64,000 nt of DNA. It comes from Glebionis coronaria (Eukaryota; Streptophyta; Magnoliopsida; Asterales; Asteraceae). Each line of letters begins with the position of its first letter. Positions within the stretch are counted from its first letter, which is position 1. The stretch is taken from NCBI GenBank assembly GCA_025667525.1, contig CM046876.1, positions 570,087,469-570,151,468 on the forward strand. The letters run 5' to 3'. Made by a program: the position numbers and the translations under genes. Of the stretch, positions 11,079 through 22,011 are shown piece after piece. Under the pieces are notes generated by a model. The model was not told the origin of the DNA and searched no databases. It saw only the letters and a program-made list of their open reading frames with translations.

Positions 11079-12488
11079 ATGGCCGAAGCAGAAGATAGAA
11101 TAAGTTTTTTACCCGATTGCTTATTGCTCGAAATCATCTCTCGTTTAGAGCTATCCACAAAACATGTCATAAAAACAACAACTACCATCTCCAAACGATG
11201 GCAACATCTTTGGACTCAACTTCCTACTCTCGTTTTCGTAGGTGATCAGGATGACATAAATTATCCCACCAAATACTATTCATTTATTAACAATACCCTA
11301 ACTCAATGTCCTACAAATGTGAACCTTAAAAAATTTCAATTTCAAATTAAGGACGACACGTATCCGCCTAATACTGCACTACATTCGTCCCAACTCAATA
11401 GTTTGATTCGTTATGCTATTACTTGTAATGTTCAAGAGCTCGAGGTTGAGATAACAATATCAGGATATTATCCAGACGATAGTTTTAGCTATGACGATGA
11501 GTTGTTTTTCAACAATTCATGTATTATGAGTATGAAACTTTCACAATATAGTTTTTCACGTTGTGTATTTAATCCTCCTAATGGTGCTATTAGTTGGGAT
11601 AAACTCAAGTGTTTGTGTATAGATCGGGGGAAATTATATGAAGATTCTATAGGAATATCTAGAAGTCCTTGTTTGGAAACTTTGGAATTGAACAATTGTC
11701 ATCTTGCTGCGTGTTTCCTGAAGTCCTTGTTTGGAAACTTTGGAATTGAACAATTGTCGTGTGATGTAGAAACTTTCAAAAGGTTTATCTATGATCTCTT
11801 TGATCACGATGAGTTTATCAGTATTAAATTTTCGCGTTGTAAATTTAATCCTCCTAATGGTGCTATTCGTTGGGATAAACTTACGTTTTTGTGTATTCGG
11901 AATGGGGAGTTACTTGGCGATTCAATTGGAGAAATAATATCCAGAAGTCCTTGTTTGGAAACTCTGGAGTTGAAAGAAATAAAAGGTTTTAGGCGGATTG
12001 ATGTGACCTCAAAGAGTGTTAAAAACTTGCTGCTCCATGATTACGGATATAGGGTTCCCGGGGAGAGTTATATAGATACCCTAGAAATCAATGCTCCTTA
12101 TATCTTGTCACTGAAAATAACAGGAAAAATGTATTTGGAGAAGTTTTTGTTGGAAAATGTTTCTTCTTTAGTCAAAGTTGACTTCAATTATCTAGGTAGC
12201 AGGCATTTTGCGGAAGATCTTGAACGAGATCGATGTCGAGATGATATTGAAGAAGACTTGCTCCGAGGACTTCTATCAAGCCTTAGCCACGTCAACGATA
12301 TTACACTTGGGGATTACAATTGTTTAGACGTAATTTTTTTTCCTATGAATGACTTTTCTTTTTTTCCTTCTTCCATTTGGGTTTGAATGTGTGTGTTTGT
12401 TGACTGTTCTAATCATGTCTCTCTGGATTGGTAGGCTGTCACTCGTTTAAGAAATAAAGGTTTCAAGTTTTTTAGAGGTACGCACTAG
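11079..12488 (+). CDS. F-box/LRR protein (FBD-like family), copy 1, intact
   Basis: The 435-codon open frame starts with MAEAEDRISFLPDCLLLEII, a typical N-terminal F-box (about residues 5-50, ending KRWQHLW). Leucine-rich repeats with SPCLETLEL and INAPYILSLKI motifs follow, as in plant F-box/FBD/LRR proteins that act as substrate adaptors of SCF ubiquitin ligases. The frame runs to 12386, but a better model has a donor at 12330 (after codon 417, GAC) and an acceptor ending at 12434, giving exon 2 at 12435-12488 (TAG at 12486). A second, longer splice model continues into the P2-like exons from 12570. ATG 11079 was chosen because an in-frame TAG lies upstream. The LRR part has an internal repeat of about 277 bp and a 58-bp repeat that shifts reading frame. 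Copy 2 is a pseudogene, so this is the only candidate active copy here. Confidence 0.8.
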
Positions 12489-12569
12489 TAATTCTTCTCA
12501 TAGTAATTCAGTTGACAACAAAGTTTGGGTGTGTGATCTAACCATTGGGATATAAATTGTGGTGTGCAG

Positions 12570-12819
12570 TTGGAGCTGATGGAGACGAGGACAGAGTCCC
12601 AGAACTGATTGCTTCGGGATGGAAAAAGGTTGAAGAAAGACCGGTTGTAGAGAAGGGAGAACCAATGAAAAAGGAAAAAGTTGACGAGACGGAAGAATCT
12701 GATGATGTAAGTACACAGTCTCTATGTCTTTCAATTCAATTCTTCTTGTAGTGTATCTATCAAATGTTTTTTTTTTTTGTTTTTTTTTTCAGGATATGGG
12801 ATTCAGTCTATTCGACTAA
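12570..12819 (+). CDS. Ribosomal stalk P2-like C-terminal exons, possibly fused to the F-box gene
   Basis: Exon 12570-12706 begins right after an acceptor (gtgtgcag) and encodes VGADGDEDR, ELIASG and a Lys/Glu-rich hinge ending EESDD. A 86-base GT-AG intron with a T-rich 3' end follows, and exon 12793-12819 encodes DMGFSLFD then TAA. Together they give the highly conserved acidic C-terminus of 60S acidic ribosomal proteins P1/P2, which recruits elongation factors. The N-terminal dimerisation half of P2 is missing, as are the residues between VGADGDEDR and ELIASG. A donor at 12478 (agag/gtacgc) in F-box exon 2 would join this exon in frame through a 92-base intron, giving a 485-residue protein. 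Alternatively it is a truncated P2 pseudogene beside the F-box gene. Confidence 0.55.
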
Positions 12820-13419
12820 GGGATTACGGTAATTGTCTTTGAGAAGCATGTCCATGGATGCGTTCGCGTAGTTATAAAGATTATTTGTTCTAGCTAGTCC
12901 ATGGATGAGTTCGCGTAGTTATAAAGCCTCATGAACTATTTTCAAATGGTCTGACAATTGTTTGTTTGTTCTTCCTGAATCCTTATACGGAGTAATATCT
13001 TGACATTTTTAAGCTTTGAGCTTTTCTGTATAGTTTTAGAATCCAATCATAATATCTTGAACCAGTGATAAAGATATATCTTTCTATAACATTCTGGTAA
13101 AAACTATTTTGCAAGAACTTACAGGCTATTGGCATATCGTAGTATATCAGATAAAAACATTCACATGATTCGACAAAAGACTCGAAGAATGCCTAATGTG
13201 TAGCTGCAAATCAGGGGTTATTCAGGTTTGTCTAATTGTAAATCCATTCAATCCAGAGAAGCTCACTGATCCACCCACATACAAGCACCTAGCTTATTCT
13301 ATTAAGTTTTTGGTTAACCAAGTAAGAGCAAATACGGAATTTGATATAGTTTATACAGATACTCTAACACAAAATCAAGTTGTACAACTAAACTTCTCAC
13401 AAAAGATAGTAGTTGCTCT

Positions 13420-14881
13420 AGTTCGTCACCCTGAACTGATCTTCACTTTCTGCATATGCATCATCTTGCTCCTCTGACTTTTCATTGATCTTACCTGCAT
13501 AATGTTCTTATTGCTGACTTGGCACAAGTTTTTTTTGACACTTTTTGCGTAAAGGGGATTACCCCGATTGTTAACAGTTTCCGTTTTGTTAAGTCCTGTT
13601 TTCTGACAGAACATTTCCTTGTGAATGGTCCCAATCTGCGACTGTTTTCCCGACAGCATCGCCAATCAATGTCTGATTTTCTGCAATGCCGTTTATATCT
13701 TTGGATCTATCACCTTCTCAGCTCCTTTCACATGTTGGTGAAAAAAGAATGTTGTTTGATTTCATATACGAAGCACACACGGAAAAGTAAAGGTCAGACA
13801 TATAAACAACTGAAATAATCATAAAACTTGACGAGGCTCATGCTATTAAAACCTAAAAGTAAGAAAAGATTATGGATTCAATAAAAACCTAAGAAAGTTA
13901 AGCAGTAGTGAATTTGACCTGAAATGTCCATGTGGATGTAACGTTCAATCTCTGTGTAATAGCCGCCCATTCAAAAGCAAGAAACACAGTTAACAACTCT
14001 ATTTCTCGCGTCATAACACATATGCAGAGAAACACACTTTAATCAACAAAATTAGGTTTATGAAGATATTTTAAAGATTTATCTTTTATTAGTTCATTCA
14101 CCCTCTTTTTTGTGGATCCTTCTTTCAAGTCAACAGCTCTGAAAAGGAACAAGTTCTGCTGCAGGTACAACTTCTACATTCTCTTTTGCATCAGTAACCA
14201 GTTCCTTAAGCCGATTCAATTGCCCTGCCAATTGGAAAGTGATGTTAAATCTATAATCAAAGTAAATCGACATATGTATGTTTTTAGATACGTCATATCT
14301 GTGATCAGATTAGAGGTGGCAACTTTCAACCATTTACTGATAAATCTCTAAAGGGCTTCAAAGCCATCGAAAGTACCTTTTTAACTGTATAAAACCTCTT
14401 AACCATTTTCTTCAAAAAAATAATAATGTTATAGAAGTAAAAATTTAGTAAATTATATTTTAATTTTGACACACTAAATACTATTTATATCAGATATATT
14501 AAAAACTAATGACAAAAATGTTTCGGGTTGACCCAACCCTACTAGCTTTTAGCCCCCATTTGACCTACTCATCTAGCCACCTCTATCATATAGCAACAAA
14601 ATACAGGTGTTTTGACAACATACATTATGTTTCATGTATTCAGTCAGAGCATCTGTGATATAGAATCGGTAGACGTCATGTAACCTGCAGAATAACATAT
14701 GGAAGTATCAGTCATTATTAACCTAGATCAAGAAACAACCAAATAATTATGAACTTCAAATTTGTAGACATGCCTAGGCAGTGGGCATAAAATGAACACT
14801 AATCAATACCGAATGAAAGTTTTTGGTTAGCACGGCATCATCGATAAGTTCATCGATGAGCCTAAAGGGATTGAGATCCAT
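13420..14881 (-). pseudogene. Exon-like minus-strand fragments of an unrecognised gene
   Basis: Several short minus-strand stretches look coding and sit next to plausible splice signals. 14810-14881 starts ATG (MDLNPFRLIDELIDDAV) and ends at a GT. 14624-14684 encodes LHDVYRFYITDALTEYMKHN between a CTGCAG acceptor and a GTATGT donor. About 14135-14224 encodes QLNRLKELVTDAKENVEVV after a TTGGCAG acceptor. 13560-13710 contains GIAENQTLIGDAVGKTVADW. About 13425-13500 encodes INEKSEEQDDAYAESEDQF. The phases of neighbouring pieces do not fit together, and copy 2 shows indels between them, so a decayed gene (or two) is more likely than an active one. I do not recognise the family. Confidence 0.35.
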
Positions 14882-15964
14882 TGTGTCTATGAATTTTTGG
14901 TCTTTCCAGAGGTGCAACAAAAGTCACCTGAAAATCAAAGGTAAGTATATCCATTAACTGCTTCAAACTACATGCATCACTGCACAAAAGAGGAGGCATA
15001 AACTAATTAACTTCCATAATAAGAAAACTATATGGCCATTAACATCAGCATGGTTCACTAAGGCAATTCGCATAATCCTATCATAGAATCATAATAAGTA
15101 TACCGTCGGAAAATGAAAGTGTAGATGAAGGTTGAAAGTTGAGAGAAAAAGTAATAGTTTAAAAATAGTAAAAAAAACAAGGTATTTTATTTGTACTGCA
15201 ACACTTTAAGACTTTGGACTTTCTCTACCAATCTTCTATAAACACTTTCGGGAAAAGTTTACATAGCATCAGCTAAAGTGCTGACATGGGGTTATATGAA
15301 AGGGTGAACAGGGTTTTTGCATTCGTTTTTATATTATAGATAGATTTTACAGATCCATTTCGGTACCTATTGAATTATTTTGGCTTTTTCAAGACTGGTC
15401 TACTACACGATCCCATTCCGATCAATGTCGCACATATAAATTTTAACACCAAACATTCACCATCACCGTTACAATCTATATTATGGTTTTTAAGCATGCA
15501 TAAAATGATAAAATAAACAACCAGACTTTTAAACTTACTAACCATCGTCTCGTCGATCGAGTGTTAGAAGCTTAGCATGTATGCATCAAAGTCTCATACA
15601 AAATAGAACTGAGTATTCCCTACATGCCATTGTTAAACTTAACCTACATATAAATAGTAAACTTTCTATTATGGAGTATATTGTGAAACTTAGCCGCTGT
15701 TATTATATTGTGCCGTGAGTCTGTGAATTAAATGTCAAAGTACAAAACTTGTGTGGGGTTTTGAAAATGGACCTAGTCTAGTATCACAAGGAACTGAAAA
15801 ATGATGCCCCTTTCAAGTTGCTGCCTTGGGCTGTCGTCCACGTGGCTCAATGCTAGGCCGGCCTGTCGTCATATTGCGCAGGTACCCGGCTAGCCGTGAT
15901 ATAAAAAATATAATAGAAGCACTGAAGCAGTATGCTAAAAACAAATAGATTGAGGCGAAACAAA

Positions 15965-16201
15965 TCATACCATCAACACCAACATTAATTCTTTGTTGCG
16001 TGGTCGTCTTGACTCTTTAGAATAAAACAGAGCGACAACTTTAGAAACTTGTTTGTTTATGTAAATGGTATAATTACAAATTAAGCACATAACTTCAACT
16101 CTAACCAAAAGCGTACCTTTTAAACAAGTTGAGGGGTCTCTGGGTAAATAATGAACTTTATTACTTGCACTCCAAGTTAAGTGTCTATAATATTGATTCA
16201 C
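15965..16201 (-). CDS. Copy 2 of the conserved 78-codon upstream ORF
   Basis: Full-length counterpart of the minus-strand ORF at 10803-11039, differing at only about four residues. It has no recognisable domain. Here it lies next to an F-box pseudogene. Confidence 0.15.
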   Translation of the reverse strand: MNQYYRHLTWSASNKVHYLPRDPSTCLKGTLLVRVEVMCLICNYTIYINKQVSKVVALFYSKESRRPRNKELMLVLMV

Positions 16202-17084
16202 CGATCGATATCACCTTTAGAGCTATCGACAAAACATGTCATGGCCGAAGCAGAAGATAGAATAAGTTTTTTACCCGATTGCTTGTTGCTCGAAATCATC
16301 TCTCGTTTAGAGCTATCCACAAAACATGTCATAAAAACAACAACTACCATCTCCAAACGATGGAAACATCTTTGGACTCGACTTCCTACTCTCGTTTTCG
16401 TAGGTGATCAGGACGACATAAATTATCCCACCAAATACTATTCATTTATTGACAATACCCTAACTCAATGTCCTACAAATGTGAACCTTAAAAAATTTCA
16501 ATTTCAAATTAAGGACGAACGTATCCGCCTAATACTGCAGTACATTCGTCACAACTCAATAGTTTGATTCGTTATGCTATTACTCGTAATGTTCAAGAGC
16601 TCGAGGTTGAGATAAGAATATCAACATATTATCCACACTATAGTTTTAGCTATGACGATGAGTTGTTTTTCAACAATTCATGTATTATGAGTATGAAACT
16701 TTCACAATATAGTTTTTCACGTTGTCTATTTAATCCTCCTAATGGTGCTATTAGTTGGGATAAACTCAAGTATTTGTGTATAGATCTGGTGAAATTAGAT
16801 GAAGATTCTATAGGAATATCTAGAAGTCCTTGTTTGGAAACTTTGGAATTGAACAATTGTCATCTTGCTGCGTGTTTTCTGAAGTCCTTGTTTGGAAACT
16901 TTGGAATTGAACATTTTTCGTGTGATGTAGAAACTTACAAAAGGTTTGTCTATGATCTCTTTGATCACGATGAGTTTATCAGTATTAAATTTTCCCGTTG
17001 TAAATTTAATCCTCCTAATGGTGCTATTCGTTGGGATAAACTTACCTTTTTGTGTATTGAGAATGGGGAATTACTTGGCGATTC

Positions 17085-17413
17085 TGTTGTACGAAACCGA
17101 CAACAAACCCCGAAGTTCGATAACGCGGAACCGCTAGATCACGAGTTGTATCGAGCACAAGCAGCGAACACGAGAGACTACAAAGAACCGACAATAGTAT
17201 ATGCACACGGAATACCCCAACTACCCCTTTATTAATAACCCTAATAAAGATTACATTGGGAAGAAGAATTCAATGAACTAGGATCCTCCCTCATCCCTAT
17301 TTATAGAGATGAGGGGGTAGACACCTTCCTAATACAAGTTTATTCCTAATCTATATTACAAAGTACACTTAAGTCCCTAACCTATGTTTAATATTACTCC
17401 TAATATTCTAACA
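17085..17413 (-). repeat. 3' LTR of the copia derivative
   Basis: Left LTR, which is 3' in the element's own orientation. It carries a minus-strand TATA-like sequence (rev. of tttatagagatgag, about 17299-17312) also present in the Tork element's LTRs. Confidence 0.9.
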
Positions 17414-17452
17414 ATTTCCACCTTAGGAGTAACACTTAAACATAACCGATAC

Positions 17453-18043
17453 TCAACACCCTTTACCAGTGTTGGAACCTCGAACCGGGAACCACCTTGT
17501 CGACCAGGCATTGTACTTCTGTAATTTCCCTAGATTAGCTTCCATAAACTCCTTCACGTTCTTCTTCTCAGCAGCATTACCCTCCGCACCCTCTTGACCA
17601 GGTACTCCGGTTACCGTAATGTTTGCCCCCACCTTTATACCAAGGTGTACCTTTTCCTGCTCATTTACCAAGTAGCACGTGTTTGTCTTTTCTTCAGGTT
17701 GTTTGTCCTTCAACCATCTTTGAGCCACTGCAGCATGATCGTTACTCACCTGAAAAACCTCAGCTTCACGATCCCCTTGAGCTCCATGCAGTTCTACCTC
17801 AAACCGTCTTTGAGCCACTACAGCATGATCGTTACTAACCTGAAAAACCTCAGCTTCACGATCCCCCTGAGCTCCCTGCAGTTCCACCTCAAACCAAACA
17901 CGTTTATGAACATGTACTCCATGGACTCATGTTTTAACAATAGGACTAAGTTGTTTGAACCCAACTTGTTTTGAACCTCCATGCTTATGTACATTAGACC
18001 CATCGAAATTTTCGATGTCAAACCTAGTTATAGAACTAGCCAT
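17453..18043 (-). pseudogene. Fused gag-start/pol-end remnant with a 30-residue tandem repeat
   Basis: One 197-codon minus-strand frame starting MASSITRFDIENFDGSN, the usual start of Tork-type copia Gag, with one internal TGA at 17927-17929 about 39 codons in. Next come two copies of a 90-base (30-residue) unit containing GAQGDREAEVFQVSNDHA, then a Glu/Lys-rich segment, ending near a frame that reads DKVVPG (the C-terminal end of copia RNase H) but is shifted here. The gag start and pol end are therefore joined by a large internal deletion, and no enzyme is left. Confidence 0.75.
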
Positions 18044-18543
18044 TTTTCTTTATCCCTTTGTTGTTTGCTAAACCTTGTGAATAACCTCACAATCACAAAC
18101 TGACAAAGTCCCTTCCATAATTCGCTAAACCTTGTGATATATTAAACCTCACAATCACGAATACGAAGTCCCCGTTTATAAAGAAAAACCCTTGCTCTAT
18201 CGATATAACCCTAAGAGAAACCTTCTTAGAAATCGATCAAACCAAGTAACCCTTCAAAAGAACACCCTTTCTTACTCAAATATCGATTGAGCCTTGGAAA
18301 TTAACCTATCCAACAAATCGACAACCCTTGAATCAAGAAAGTACCCGACTCCTTTTGAAGTAACCCTTGTCGTACTTTTAATTTTGCAAAACCGATTTCT
18401 AATATCATTAGAAATCTTGCAACCTCGACAAGTCTTGAATCTTCTTTAACCTTGCTACAAACCTTGTCAAGTTGTTTCTTAACCAACTTTACCGACAAGC
18501 CTCACAAGCCGTGTGCAATATACCCCTTGTTGCGTAAACCCTT

Positions 18544-18890
18544 TCTTGCAAATCGAATTAAGGATAACCCTAAACCCTCGATTAGAACAAGCAAACCCAA
18601 TCGTAAACTTGAAACCACAAGCAAACCACGATCAAACTTGAACCACAAGAAAATATCCTTCTTGCAATCGAATTTATTAGAGAACCCTAAAACCTCGATA
18701 TCGAACAAGCAACCTCGACCGCCAACTTAAAACCCAAGCGAACCACGATCGAAACTTGAACCACAAGAAAATACCCTTCTTGCAATCGAATTTATTAGAG
18801 AACCCTAAAACCTCGATATCGAACAAGCAACCTCGACCGTCAACTTAAACACTAAACGAATCACGATCGAAACTTGTATCACATGAATAC
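18544..18890. repeat. 118-bp tandem repeat in the leader
   Basis: Three copies, starting near 18544, 18661 and 18779, of a unit with cttgcaatcgaatt, agaaccctaaaacctcga and gaaccacgatcgaaacttg. The last two are nearly identical. Shorter repeats (gtaacaaatgtat...taattaatgca) lie at 18993-19075. Confidence 0.8.
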
Positions 18891-19275
18891 CCGCAACAAC
18901 GAACTTTGCTTCGTACTTTAACTAATCGACTTAAGATAAACCCAAAAATCGATTTAGCAAAGTCGACAAAATAAATGTCGATACCTTCTTTAGCGTAACA
19001 AATGTATATCACCTTTGTAATTAATGCACCCACTTTTGACGTAACAAATGTATGTTACCTATGTAATTAATGCATACACACGTGAGTATTACAAAGGAAA
19101 AGATTCTTTAAATCTTTCTTTACAATCGCTACTTTAAATCTTCAACGATCGCTGCTACTTAAAATCGTTTCAAAACCCGAAACGATTATCGAAACCTCGA
19201 CACCGCAACGAACTCGTAACTTTGATCTAGCACTCGATCTTCGGAAACCACAATAACCGTAGCTCTGATACCACA

Positions 19276-19600
19276 TGTTGTAAACCGACAACAAACCCCG
19301 AAGTTCGATAACGCGGAACCGCTAGATCACGAGTTGTATCGAGCACAAGCAGCGAACACGAGAGACTACAAAGAACCGACAATAGTATATGCACACGGAA
19401 TACCCCAACTACCCCTTTATTAATAACCCTAATAAAGATTACATTGGGAAGAAGAATTCAATGAACTAGGATCCCCCCTCATCCCTATTTATAGAGATGA
19501 GGGGTAGGCACCTTCCTAATACAAGTTTATTCCTAATCTATATTACAAAGTACACTTAAGTCCCTAAACTATGTTTAATATTACTCCTAATATTCTAACA
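19276..19600 (-). repeat. 5' LTR of the copia derivative
   Basis: Right LTR, which is 5' in the element's orientation. It is nearly identical to the left one except for a few changes and small indels (TGTTGTAAACC against TGTTGTACGAAACC at the start), so insertion was fairly recent. Confidence 0.9.
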
Positions 19601-20256
19601 GATTCAATTGGAGAAATAATATCCAGAAGTCCTTGTTTGGAAACCTTGGAGTTGAAAGAAGTACAAGGTTTTAGGCTAATTGATGTGACCTCAAAGAGTG
19701 TTAAAAACTTGCTGCTCCATGGTTACGGATATAGGGTTCCCGGGGAGAGGTATATAGATACCCTAGAAATCAATGCTCCTTATATCTTGTCACTGAAAAT
19801 AACAGGAAAAATGTATTTGGAGAAGTTTTTGTTGGAAAATGTTTCTTCTTTAGTCAAAGCTGACTTCAATTATCTAGGTAGCAGGCATTTTGCGGAAGAT
19901 CTTGGACGAGATCGACGTCGAGATGATATTGAAGAAGACTTGCTTCGAGGACTTTTATCAAGCCTTAGCCATGTCAACGATATTACACTTGGGGATTGCA
20001 ATTGTTTAGACGTAATTCTTTTTCCTATGAATGACTTTAATTTTCTTTTTTTCCTTCTTCCATTTGGGTTTGAATGTGTGTGTTTGTTGACTGTTCTAAT
20101 CATGTCTCTCTGGATTGGTAGGCTGTCACTCGTTTAAGAAATAAAGGTTTCAAGTTTTTTAGAGGTACGCACTAGTAATTCTTCTCATAGTAATTCAGTT
20201 GAAAACAAAGTTTGGGTGTGTGATCTAACCATTGGGATATAAATTGTGGTGTGCAG

Positions 20257-20505
20257 TTGGAGCTGATGGAGACGAGGACAGAGTCCCAGAACTGATTGCT
20301 TCGGGATGGAAAAAGGTTGAAGAAAGACCGGTTGTAGAGAAGGGAGAACCAATGAAAAAGGAAAAAGTTGACGAGACGGAAGAATCTGATGATGTAAGTA
20401 CACAGTCTCTATGTCTTTCAATTCAATTCTTCTTGTAGTGTATCTATCAAATATTTATTTTTTTTATTTTTTTTTCAGGATATGGGATTCAGTCTATTCG
20501 ACTAA
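20257..20505 (+). pseudogene. Copy 2 of the ribosomal P2-like C-terminal exons
   Basis: Exons 20257-20393 and 20479-20505 are the counterparts of 12570-12706 and 12793-12819. The 68-codon reading across the first exon is identical in both copies, and both splice sites and the DMGFSLFD-TAA end are kept. The T-rich end of the intron differs by a few bases. The upstream F-box copy is disrupted, so any fused product from this locus would be broken. Confidence 0.5.
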
Positions 20506-21059
20506 GGGATTACGGTAATTGTCTTTGAGAAGCATGTCCATGGATGCGTTCGCGTAGTTATAAAGATTATTTGTTCTAGCTAGTCCATGGATGAGTTCGC
20601 GTAGTTATAAAGCCTCATGAACTATTTTCAAATGCTGCTGACAATTGTTTGTTTTTTCTTCCTGAATCCTTATACGGAGTAATATCTTGACATTTTTAAG
20701 CTTGAGCTTTTCTGTATAGTTTTAGAACCCGATCATAATATCTTGAACCAGTGGTAAAGATATATCTTTCTTTTATGTTTAACATTCTTGTAAACTATTT
20801 GGTAAGAACTTACAAGTTATTGGCATATCGAAGAATGCCTAACGTGTAGCTGCAAATCAGGGGTGTTCCTTCGGTCAAGTTCCGTTTGTTATAGCTCTTT
20901 TGTTTGAGTTATTCAGGTTTGTCTAATTGTAAATCCACTCAATCCAGAGAAGCTCACTGATCCAACCACCCACATACAAGCACCTAGCTTATTCTATTAA
21001 GTTTTTGGTTAACCAAGTAAGAGAAAATACGGAATTTGATTTAGTTTATACAGATACTC

Positions 21060-22011
21060 ACAAAGATAGTAGTTGCTCTAGTTCGTCACCCAGAACTGAT
21101 CATCACTTTCTACATATGCATCATCTTGCTCCCCTGACTTTTCATTAATCTTAACTGCATCAATGTTCTCATTGCTGACTTAGCTCCAGTTTCTTTTTAA
21201 CACTTTTTGCGTAAAGGGGATTACACCGATTGTTAATAATTGCCGTTTGTTAAGTCGTGTCTTCTCTGATAGAAGGTTTTCTTGTTAATGGTGCAATCTG
21301 CGATTGTTTTCCCAGCTGCATCGCCAATCAATGTCTGATTTTCTGCAATGCCGTTTATATCTTTGGATCTATCACCTTCTCAGCTCCTTTCACACGACGA
21401 GGAAAAAAGAATGTTGTTTGATTTCATATACGAAGCACACACGGAAAAGTAAAGGTCAGACATATAAACAACTGAAATAATTCATAAAACTTGACGAGGC
21501 TCATGCTATTAAAACCTAAAATTAAGAAAAGATTATGGATTGAATAAAAACCTAAGAAAGTTAAGCAGTAGTGAATTTGACCTGAAATGTCCATGTGGAT
21601 GTAACGTTCAATTTCTGTGTAATAGCCCATTCAAAAGCAAGAAACACAGTTAACAACTCTATTTCTCACGTCATAACACATATGCAGAGAAACACACTGT
21701 AATCAAGAAAATTAGGTTTATGAAGATATTTTAAAGATTTATCTTTTATTAGTTCATTCACCCTCTTTTTTGTGGATCCTTCTTTCAAGTCAACAGCTCT
21801 GAAAAGGAACAAGTTCTGCTGCAGGTACAACTTCTACATTCTCTTTTGCATCAGTAACCAGTTCCTTAAGCCGATTCAACTGCCCTGCCAATTGGAAAGT
21901 GATGTAAAATCTATAATCAAAGTAAATCGACATATATATGTTTTTAGATACGTCATATCTGTGATCAGATTAGAGGAGGCAACTTTCAACCATTTACTGA
22001 TAAATCTCTAA
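21060..22011 (-). pseudogene. Copy 2 of the exon-like minus-strand fragments
   Basis: Counterpart of 13420-14350, keeping the pieces with IAENQTLIGDA and RLKELVTDAKENVEVV. Small indels change the frame relative to copy 1, for example after GDAAGKTIAD. The pieces corresponding to copy 1 14624-14881 (with the ATG) were not found here. Confidence 0.3.

Larger units (their letters stand above)
5955..14390. repeat. Tandem duplication unit, copy 1
   Basis: Three blocks match copy 2 (15105-22010) at high identity: 5955-6303 with 15105-15412, 8866-8897 with 15408-15435, and 10277-14390 with 15436-22090 apart from insertions. The unit carries the F-box gene, the P2-like exons and the downstream exon-like fragments. 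Extra DNA in this copy is accounted for by a solo LTR (6304-8865) and a MITE carrying a MULE (8898-10273), both absent from copy 2 at precise empty sites. Confidence 0.85.
17085..19600 (-). mobile_element. Non-autonomous copia-derived LTR retrotransposon (internally deleted)
   Basis: LTRs at 17085-17413 and 19276-19600 share TGTTGTA...TTCTAACA ends, and the element is flanked by GATTC (17080-17084 and 19601-19605), the single site in copy 1. Next to the right LTR, gctctgatacca (about 19262-19273) is the minus-strand form of a primer-binding site for initiator tRNA-Met (TGGTATCAGAGC), and next to the left LTR ttccaccttagg is a minus-strand polypurine tract, so transcription runs right to left. 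The 2.5-kb element lacks protease, integrase and reverse transcriptase. A long leader (18044-19275) precedes a short gag-pol remnant. Confidence 0.9.
16241..20175 (+). pseudogene. F-box/LRR pseudogene, copy 2
   Basis: Starts with the same MAEAEDRISFLPDC as copy 1. A one-base loss near 16519 (gacgaacgt against gacgacacgt in copy 1) breaks the frame after about 95 codons. The reading resumes at 16564. At 17084 the LRR region is interrupted by a copia derivative (17085-19600) with TSD GATTC, and the sequence continues at 19601-20011, then the same exon 2 (20122-20175, TAG). The frame upstream of ATG is open back to 16181 because the TAG seen in copy 1 is TTG here, and it repeats the coding words LELSTKHV before the ATG. 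No full protein can be made. Confidence 0.85.

Noticed and set aside
12498..12734. 78-codon minus-strand ORF, also at 20185-20421
   Set aside because: Antisense to the P2-like exon, whose plus-strand reading is clearly the meaningful one.
17594..17974. 126-codon plus-strand ORF with internal repeats
   Set aside because: Opposite strand of the gag-pol remnant; the repeats come from the 90-base repeat on the minus strand.
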